Source: Desulfuromonadaceae bacterium
GTDB taxonomy: Bacteria; Desulfobacterota; Desulfuromonadia; Geobacterales; Pseudopelobacteraceae
Length of the DNA stretch: 64,000 bases
Direction: 5' to 3'
NCBI GenBank assembly: GCA_028687585.1
Contig: JAQTZV010000012.1
Coordinates: 87,745-151,744, forward strand
Positions 58,877 to 64,000 of the stretch are shown in pieces (position 1 is the first letter of the stretch; the number at the start of each line of letters is the position of its first letter). The notes below the pieces were generated by a model. That model had not been told where the DNA came from. It was given only the letters and a program-made list of their open reading frames with translations, and did no database searches. A program made the translations under genes and the position numbers.

Positions 58877-60133
58877 TTAGACCAATTGGATCGTCTTTGC
58901 AATAGTTTCAGCCGCTACCATATGTGAATAAATCTTATCCTTCTGCTCGTTAGTGCAAGCAGTTGCCGACTTATTCCACATATTCTTAGCAGTGCCTATC
59001 TTAGTCCATTTTTTTGCCAGTTTTTCAACATTTCCCAAAGTGCATTCATAACCTAGCTTGTACTCCCACGTTGTATCCCCGGCCTGCTTAGCTGCTTCAT
59101 TGAGGCATTTCACCAAAGCAGCTGGTCCACTTGTATTTGCCAGCACACTTTGCATATGAATCTGCTCAAAGTTTAGTGTGTATACACCAGAATTACAGAT
59201 ACTGTTGCGCTTGTCCCAAATCAATTTTGAAAAGCCTGGTTTCTTCTGCCCCATTATTCCCAGCCAAAAATCCTCATACGAGGCTCCATCTTCGTCGACC
59301 CATTCCAAAACACCCAGGTCCACCGCACACGCAAAGTTGTGGAAAGACTCACCTGGCCCAGCTTTAGTTGCTGTCGGATTAATTTCGTACTGCATTTGAA
59401 AAGTTCGATAGCCATCTGTTTTTCCGCGCCGTATTCCAAACGCAAAACCAAGCTTGTGCATTTCTGTGATAATAATTTCAATATTTCTTCGAAAAGCACT
59501 GCGCAATTCTGATGGCAGCGTCTGAATGCAGTCCGATAATGATTTACGAGTTGGCTGATAGCGAAATTTTGTGTCTGCAAAAGTCAGAATTGGGACGCTA
59601 TATCCTTGTGATTTCCATAAAGCAAGTTCTACATGTGTCAGTTGGTCCGCATAGCCTTTTTCATTTCCTGTGTAAGTTGGAGTTACCGTTATCAACTTGC
59701 CTGATTGTAGGCGGTTAGACGTTTTAGCCATACGTTGGAATGCTGTCAGTGCTTTCTCAGTGTTTTTGCCGAAGTCCCCGTCGGGTATTCCAACATCTTT
59801 AAATCCTATGGCAACCAGATTTTGCTGTAGTTCATAAACATACTTCCCCGGTTTATATCCGGCTGTAGCATTCCTATTGCCATTCGCGAAAGAATCATCA
59901 TAGTCGCCTTTTTTCATTTCGGGTGCCCAATCAATCACAAGAGTTGGCTTAGGAATCACTTGTGCGCTCAAATAGGCATGATCATTAAACCCAAGCGCTC
60001 CCGGCGTATCTCCCAAAAACCAAAATGGAGTGTCAGGAGAGCCGGCATCGTTACACCCCAAGGGTCCGGGTGTGCGGGTTGCTACTTCAAAGGGATTATA
60101 CCCATAGGGCTTTTTTGAACAGGAACAAGCCAT
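58877..60133 (-). CDS. Peptidoglycan-binding, M15-like peptidase (probable effector)
   Basis: The 418-residue product has three parts. The N-terminus has TPGPLGCND and then GDTPGALGFNDHAY, a motif shared with the next gene. A PG_binding_1 domain follows (about 95-140, YVYELQQNLVAIGF, GDFGKNTEKALTAFQ). The C-terminal domain resembles M15/VanY-like LD- or DD-peptidases: GYRTFQMQYEINPT, the zinc-ligand segment SFHNFACAVDLGV (H-x6-D), and a later His in FEQIHMQ. It has no signal peptide, as expected for a contractile-system effector. GAGGAGG lies 9 bases upstream of the ATG. A phage endolysin-like enzyme is the alternative. Confidence 0.8.
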   Translation of the reverse strand: MACSCSKKPYGYNPFEVATRTPGPLGCNDAGSPDTPFWFLGDTPGALGFNDHAYLSAQVIPKPTLVIDWAPEMKKGDYDDSFANGNRNATAGYKPGKYVYELQQNLVAIGFKDVGIPDGDFGKNTEKALTAFQRMAKTSNRLQSGKLITVTPTYTGNEKGYADQLTHVELALWKSQGYSVPILTFADTKFRYQPTRKSLSDCIQTLPSELRSAFRRNIEIIITEMHKLGFAFGIRRGKTDGYRTFQMQYEINPTATKAGPGESFHNFACAVDLGVLEWVDEDGASYEDFWLGIMGQKKPGFSKLIWDKRNSICNSGVYTLNFEQIHMQSVLANTSGPAALVKCLNEAAKQAGDTTWEYKLGYECTLGNVEKLAKKWTKIGTAKNMWNKSATACTNEQKDKIYSHMVAAETIAKTIQLV

Positions 60134-60261
60134 AGTTGGCTACCTCCTCTTGGGATCTATTTTAAAAAAACTTGACTACAATAAAGTCCAAACGAACGCG
60201 AACGGTAAAGCCGCTTGTGTGGGTCGTGAACGAAGTCAACGCCACCGTAACAGCAGAAAAC

Positions 60262-60311
60262 ATAGGGTAGAGTAGAGAGCAGGTTTCACCCTGCCCTCTA
60301 CTCTACCCTAT
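60262..60311 (-). terminator. Long inverted repeat, probable terminator of the DUF4280 operon
   Basis: Two 22-base arms (starting ATAGGGTAGAGTAGAG and ending CTCTACCCTAT) pair with one G-T wobble around a 6-base loop. The stop codon of the 60308 gene lies inside the repeat. On the minus strand it is followed by GTTTTC, a weak T tract. The stem is longer than usual for a terminator, so a structured RNA end or an element boundary is possible. Confidence 0.6.
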
Positions 60312-60916
60312 ATATATTCTCTTATATATATTTTCCAGTCGCTTGCAGATCTGTATTCAATATTTCCCTTCATTTTGACGGTGAACTGCCCAAGAGTGCC
60401 ATTTGTCAACGCAGCTGCAATCAAGCGGATATCAATCGGTCGGATATCAGGCTCAATAAGGCATTTGGCGTGGGCGCGCGAAAGCTCCTGCAGAAGTTTG
60501 TTGAAATCACGGCTCCGCTCGAGACTGATTGCGGGATTGCAGTCAATCATTTCCTGCTGGGTTAGTGTCAGAGCGTCACCTTTTTTATACACATAATGAT
60601 TCAGAAATTTTTTGGGAAGGTAGTGGTCGAAAAATGTAGCAAAAAACTGGTAGGCTGCCTCTTTGTCAGTTTTGACTGCCCATTCTTTAACACTATCCGC
60701 AGCCGTACCGACTGACACCGAAATACCGTCCGCAGTTTGAACTATGGTTCCGGCAGTTTCTTCGAATGTTTGAAATATTAGATTCATCGTGGGATCAGCA
60801 TGATCGTTTTTCCCAAGCGAACCGGGTGTATCACCAAGCAACGAAGTTACATTCGGACCTCCATGAGTTGGCCATAACGTACTCTCCTTGGCAATGTGAT
60901 ACATAACCGTATTCAT
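60308..60916 (-). CDS. DUF4280-linked protein carrying the TPGxLGxND motif
   Basis: The 202-residue product begins MNTVMYHIAKESTLWP and has the motif GDTPGSLGKNDHADP near residues 28-42, the same as in the M15-like effector. The rest is helical without a recognised catalytic motif. No signal is present. I chose ATG 60916, which overlaps the PAAR-like stop by 4 bases (ATGA); the track start at 60982 is inside the PAAR-like gene. Linkage to a tip protein and a shared N-terminal motif suggest it is a cargo or an adaptor that helps load effectors. Confidence 0.7.
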   Translation of the reverse strand: MNTVMYHIAKESTLWPTHGGPNVTSLLGDTPGSLGKNDHADPTMNLIFQTFEETAGTIVQTADGISVSVGTAADSVKEWAVKTDKEAAYQFFATFFDHYLPKKFLNHYVYKKGDALTLTQQEMIDCNPAISLERSRDFNKLLQELSRAHAKCLIEPDIRPIDIRLIAAALTNGTLGQFTVKMKGNIEYRSASDWKIYIREYI

Positions 60917-61302
60917 GGGATCATTGTGGTTGCCTGACCGGCGTACGTAATCGAAATAACCCCTGTCCAGGTGCACATGCATGTTGATGAATTATTCAGC
61001 GCCGGCTGATTAGCAATCAGCACTGTAGGAGCGCCAACAATCCAGGGAGCGGTTGTTACAGGGACGCAGGGCTGCGGCGTCAGCACCCCCATGGCTGCCG
61101 CAGTTGCGGCAGCAACCTGCGGGTTCGCCGGCGAAATGCACATTCCAAACGGCATGATATTGACATTCGGTTTGTGGTCCATGATATTTGCAGCCGGCAT
61201 ATTACCGCACATCACCTTATTAGTCGGCAAGACGGTCAGACTGCTTGGAGCGACTCCCATTGTGCACATGAGCATTGCGCCCGAAACTACCTGGAATGAC
61301 AT
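60913..61302 (-). CDS. PAAR-like tip protein (DUF4280)
   Basis: The 129-residue product matches DUF4280, the PAAR-like family that caps the spike of type VI and extracellular contractile injection systems. It has VVSGAMLMCTMGVAPSSLTV, VNIMPFGMCISPANPQVAAA, and VLIANQPALNNSSTC. The three-part pseudo-repeat gives a conical tip. Cargo proteins commonly bind to or follow such proteins. AGGAGG lies upstream of the ATG. It anchors the view that the right end of the window is an injection-system locus. VgrG, sheath and tube genes are not in the window. Confidence 0.88.
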   Translation of the reverse strand: MSFQVVSGAMLMCTMGVAPSSLTVLPTNKVMCGNMPAANIMDHKPNVNIMPFGMCISPANPQVAAATAAAMGVLTPQPCVPVTTAPWIVGAPTVLIANQPALNNSSTCMCTWTGVISITYAGQATTMIP

Positions 61303-61339
61303 AGTGATTTCCTCCTTTTATCCTATGTATCCGATTCGT

Positions 61340-61894
61340 TCATTCGACCGAATGATCAGGCGTTGGCAATGTAGGTGGAGACAGAATTTGCACCTTCTTC
61401 GCATCCGATATTCCGGCATCCTGAAACACAGATTCTACTTCTTTTTGATCGGCGGCTGATTTTGTGTACCACCGTACGGTAATGCGATGAGCAGACTCAA
61501 CTGCACGTGCCTCAAGTTCCCTCACCAAAAGCTGTGTGCGTCGGAGAGTTTTTTTTTCTTCATTTGATGTAACAGCTTTCTCAAACTGCTTTTGAGCTTC
61601 CGGACTCATGGATTTCGGTGGAATCTCGTTGCTTGAATCCAATGGTGGAGTAATATTGAGGGAAGGAGCATCATCGGGATCGAAGTCGGGATCCTTAAGC
61701 TCTTCAATTACTGATAGAACCCTGCACCATGCCAGTAATAATTCATGACGAGCAATGAGCCGCTCGCTGTTTTGCTTAATCGACAGCAGGTTTACTTCTT
61801 CCAGGGATTCAACCGCGTTGATCACATGTTCATTTCCCTGGTTCGCTTTAAAAATTTCAAGCTCAGTCACCGCAATCTTGATCTTATTCAACAT
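61340..61894 (-). CDS. Helical hypothetical protein of the DUF4280 locus
   Basis: The 184-residue product is helical and charged, with no signal or membrane segment. It begins MLNKIKIAVTELEIFKANQG and ends in a Pro-rich tail (ILSPPTLPTPDHSVE). GGAGAG precedes the ATG. It lies in the same run as the tip protein and could be a loading chaperone or adaptor. I recognise no family. Confidence 0.65.
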   Translation of the reverse strand: MLNKIKIAVTELEIFKANQGNEHVINAVESLEEVNLLSIKQNSERLIARHELLLAWCRVLSVIEELKDPDFDPDDAPSLNITPPLDSSNEIPPKSMSPEAQKQFEKAVTSNEEKKTLRRTQLLVRELEARAVESAHRITVRWYTKSAADQKEVESVFQDAGISDAKKVQILSPPTLPTPDHSVE

Positions 61895-61983
61895 CTGTAT
61901 TCCTCTCCTGATCCTGGAACAACGTGCTGGTGACGCATTACCACTGATTCACTTTGAATCAACGGCTCACAAAGCAAGCCAAA

Positions 61984-62928
61984 TCATAGTACAGTCGTTA
62001 CGCCGCCCCGTGTGATACTACCAGACGAAGGAGTTGCGTAGGTTGCGGTCGCGACTGCATGGGCCTTGCTGGCTCGCAGGTTTCCGATGGCATCACAGGT
62101 GTGAACCTGACGAACAGTGTCGAAATTACGGAATGTACCGCCTCGTAGAGCGTATTGCCAGGGAATTGTCCACTGGCCACGCCCGACTGCTGCCAGTGGA
62201 AGCGCACCTAGAAAACCCAAAAGAATGGTATCGACCGCGTCAATTTTGGTCCCAAACCCTGAGCGAACAGTTGATGTTGCTGCCACAGCACTCCCCACAC
62301 CTGACGGCGGGTTTCTGATATGGCCACCACCGGCAAGCGGCGCAAAAACACCTGACGATACAAGTGCCACATCAACTTCCCGAACATCAATAGCGTGAAA
62401 ATTCACGGTGTCAGGCAAAATATAGATATCGGTATGCAATCCAATCGTAACAGAGTCATGATGATGAAGTGTATCGCGAGTCCGCATTTTCACCGATGTC
62501 GGAGCAATGATGGTAAAACTCTTCGTTGCCGTGCATCCGCCTCCCGTAGCGGTCAGAGTGACGGTCTGCGCCTGACTTGGAGCACGATAAATGATCGTTT
62601 GTCCCGTCGGACTTGACAAAAAACCCTCACCAGCCAGTGTCCAGGCGGCATCACCGAGAGAAAATGTCACACTGACCCGCTCTCCAACTCCAATACTGGT
62701 ACGTGTGCGGTCTGGTGGTTGCGTCATAATGGTTTCAGAGGTAATCTCACAAGTAACGCACGGGGCTACCGGTCCCGGCGGAGCAACCGGAGGCGTATCC
62801 TGCTGCGCTGCTGGCCCAGGGGCGGGAGCCGTTCCCCCAGGCGATGCAGATGTGCCGGGCGCTTCGGGAACAGAGGCGGGGGGAGTAGTACCAGGAACCG
62901 GATCATTCGGTTTAGAACAACTTGACAT
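61984..62928 (-). CDS. Pro-rich / PKD-like protein of the DUF4280 locus
   Basis: The 314-residue product has a Pro/Ala/Gly-rich N-terminus (residues about 1-55). A PKD- or Ig-like domain follows (about 65-150: MTQPPDRTRTSIGVGERVSV, then WTLAGEGFLSS). The C-terminal domain has IDVREVDVALVSSGVFAPLA and a conserved-looking HTCD. It lacks a signal. I start at ATG 62928, two bases after the preceding stop, with GGAGAC in reach; the track start is inside the previous gene. I have seen this type next to DUF4280 and M15-like genes, without an assigned function. Confidence 0.7.
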   Translation of the reverse strand: MSSCSKPNDPVPGTTPPASVPEAPGTSASPGGTAPAPGPAAQQDTPPVAPPGPVAPCVTCEITSETIMTQPPDRTRTSIGVGERVSVTFSLGDAAWTLAGEGFLSSPTGQTIIYRAPSQAQTVTLTATGGGCTATKSFTIIAPTSVKMRTRDTLHHHDSVTIGLHTDIYILPDTVNFHAIDVREVDVALVSSGVFAPLAGGGHIRNPPSGVGSAVAATSTVRSGFGTKIDAVDTILLGFLGALPLAAVGRGQWTIPWQYALRGGTFRNFDTVRQVHTCDAIGNLRASKAHAVATATYATPSSGSITRGGVTTVL

Positions 62929-62930
62929 AG

Positions 62931-63698
62931 CTAACTTGTCTCCATTTGCTGTTGCAGCAAGGTCTCCATATATTTTCGAGTTCGGGCGGTCAGCCACTCC
63001 ATACGTTCGGATTCGCTTCTTCCACTTTCTTCGTGTAGTATCCGCACAAACCATGGATGCCGAGGGTCAGAGCAGATTTCATGTCCAAACGCGAACTTCA
63101 ATAGAAACAGCAGGCCAATACCTTCCGGATGCGGCAACCTGGCCGACATTGCCTCATTAACAGCCTGTGCCATTAATGAATCAAGTGAATACCTGTCAAG
63201 AAAATCCATCCGCTCCGGATGAATCGAGTGGAGCAGTTGCATCGATCTGGAACCAATTCCCGAGCCAACGACACGTAATTGATCTGTATTAATTTGAACA
63301 GCGCGCTTGATGGCAGCATTTCCGAACTCCCAATTCACTCCATAGGCACGATCCAGATACGCGGTGGCGTGAAAATGTAACAGACGAGCCCGCGCAACGG
63401 AACCAACACCGTCCATCTTCTGTAAAAATGGGTGTAACCAAATGAATTGAGGATCATTGTCAAAACCAATACCGAGCGACATCATCAACTCCAGATAAAG
63501 CTGCAGAGAGCGTCCTTCAGCAAGCCCATAACGCCGTGCGTCCATTAACCCTTTTCGAGCCAAATTTTCAAGACCCGACTGCCCCGCACTGGTAGCAAGC
63601 AAAGGATTGTATTGCTTCAGATGTGCAACAGCGGACGCGACATAACCGTCTTCTGCTGATTGTGTCAGTACATTATTTTGCTTATTTCTAATGATCAT
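62931..63698 (-). CDS. Hypothetical protein of the DUF4280 locus
   Basis: The 255-residue protein is helical, with DARRYGLAEGRSLQLYLELM and LGIGFDNDPQFIWLHPFL as its most characteristic segments. No catalytic motif or signal is evident. AGGA lies 6 bases upstream of the ATG at 63698. It opens the minus-strand run leading to the Pro-rich protein, the tip protein and the effectors. I do not recognise the family; comparable proteins in injection-system loci suggest a structural or chaperone role. Confidence 0.65.
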   Translation of the reverse strand: MIIRNKQNNVLTQSAEDGYVASAVAHLKQYNPLLATSAGQSGLENLARKGLMDARRYGLAEGRSLQLYLELMMSLGIGFDNDPQFIWLHPFLQKMDGVGSVARARLLHFHATAYLDRAYGVNWEFGNAAIKRAVQINTDQLRVVGSGIGSRSMQLLHSIHPERMDFLDRYSLDSLMAQAVNEAMSARLPHPEGIGLLFLLKFAFGHEICSDPRHPWFVRILHEESGRSESERMEWLTARTRKYMETLLQQQMETS

Positions 63699-63963
63699 TT
63701 GGAATCCTGACGTTTATGAAAGAAGCCAGAATACCCCGTTCTGTGGACGGGGATGAATGGCGGTTCTGGTTTGCTTCTGGTTTTGAAAGTTGCCGGATTT
63801 TCGTGAGGCCGTAATGCCCCGGCTTGTAGCCGGGGATAGGTCTCACGAGGCAACTTTCTTTACTACGCTTTGCGGTAACCGTCAACCGAGCACCATCTAT
63901 CTCCCCACTGATTTTCCCGCTATGCTGCCCCTGTAGTTGACAATTCACTCAGGAGGTCAGTAG
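63699..63963 (-). other. Structured intergenic region with two strong hairpins
   Basis: On the minus strand CCCCGGCTACAAGCCGGGG is nested in a larger stem in which GTTGCC and CGTGAG pair with CTCACG and GGCAAC (about 63800-63866). A second hairpin, CCCCGTCCACAGAACGGGG, follows. Such nested GC-rich hairpins occur at the ends of IS200/IS605-type elements and in the non-coding RNA of their TnpB genes. No transposase gene is visible. The ORF at 63688-63948 passes through these hairpins and is not a credible gene. Confidence 0.5.
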
Positions 63964-64000
63964 ATGGCGGATAATTCACCCGACTGGTCAGCCAGACTAT
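63964..64000 (+). CDS. Start of a gene that runs off the window
   Basis: AGGAGG lies 7 bases upstream of ATG 63964. The first residues are MADNSPDWSARL. The window ends after 12 codons, so no function can be assigned. Confidence 0.6.
   Translation, partial: MADNSPDWSARL

Noticed and set aside
62591-63160. 189-residue plus-strand ORF
   Set aside because: It is antisense to two minus-strand genes and Gly/Ala/Val-rich without a start signal.
63688-63948. 86-residue minus-strand ORF
   Set aside because: It passes through two strong hairpins and has no domain; the structured region is a better explanation.
1-64000. CRISPR array
   Set aside because: No regularly spaced direct repeats of 24-40 bases with unique spacers were seen; the repeats at 46.6-47.7 kb are coding.

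Overview
The window looks like a chromosomal segment of a Geobacter-like bacterium (Desulfuromonadota, Geobacterales). The signs are small c-type and multiheme cytochromes, a menaquinol:cytochrome bc-type complex next to ResB/CcsA cytochrome-maturation genes, DUF4388-type and PilZ signalling proteins, a PEP-CTERM protein, and LexA-like operators that fit the GGTT-N2-C-N4-G-N3-ACC motif known from Geobacter. The assignment rests on gene content only.

Region 1 (1-8.3 kb) is a chromosomal integron with its regulator. An IntI-type integrase (6291-7679, +) has an exact LexA box over its promoter and converges on lexA (7680-8285, -). The cassette array lies to the left on the minus strand, with four recognisable attC sites. 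Cassettes encode a HicA-HicB-SecB-like toxin/antitoxin/chaperone trio with its own promoter and terminator, a small membrane protein, a SEFIR/TIR-like protein, a DUF4062-TIR protein and an RHH-EVE-like protein. Several of these resemble immunity genes.

Region 2 (8.4-23.6 kb) is mostly ordinary chromosome. It holds a dihydrouridine synthase, small cytochromes, a DUF4388 regulator, Ig-like and beta-barrel surface proteins and a PBP1-type penicillin-binding protein. A respiratory module follows: Rieske protein, cytochrome b with PEWY, pentaheme cytochrome, then ResB and CcsA. tRNA-Ser(GCU) closes the region.

Region 3 (23.9-37.7 kb) has a two-component system with an AMIN-domain protein and a TPR protein on the minus strand. 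A long plus-strand run follows: an unknown protein, DedA, TrmJ, SemiSWEET, xseA-xseB-ispA-dxs and a TPR/HEXXH protease.

Region 4 (37.7-41.3 kb) is sparse. It contains tRNA-Pro(UGG), a 52-residue gene missed by the ORF track, a PilZ protein, a PEP-CTERM protein and a PP2C phosphatase.

Region 5 (41.8-64 kb) looks accessory. A plus-strand run encodes CsgG-family proteins, a beta-barrel, DUF1566 proteins, a probable dockerin/cohesin-like pair, a trypsin-like protease, a PEGA Ser/Thr kinase and a degenerate redoxin-TPR-CsgG protein. A minus-strand run encodes a second PEGA kinase, an OmpA-like lipoprotein, an FHA-lytic transglycosylase fusion, a peptidoglycan-binding/M15-like peptidase with a possible periplasmic immunity partner, a PAAR-like DUF4280 tip protein and several associated proteins. 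My reading is a phospho-regulated contractile-injection (T6SS/eCIS-like) effector island that probably continues beyond the right edge. Gene debris at 53.4 kb and 56.3-56.7 kb shows duplication and decay.
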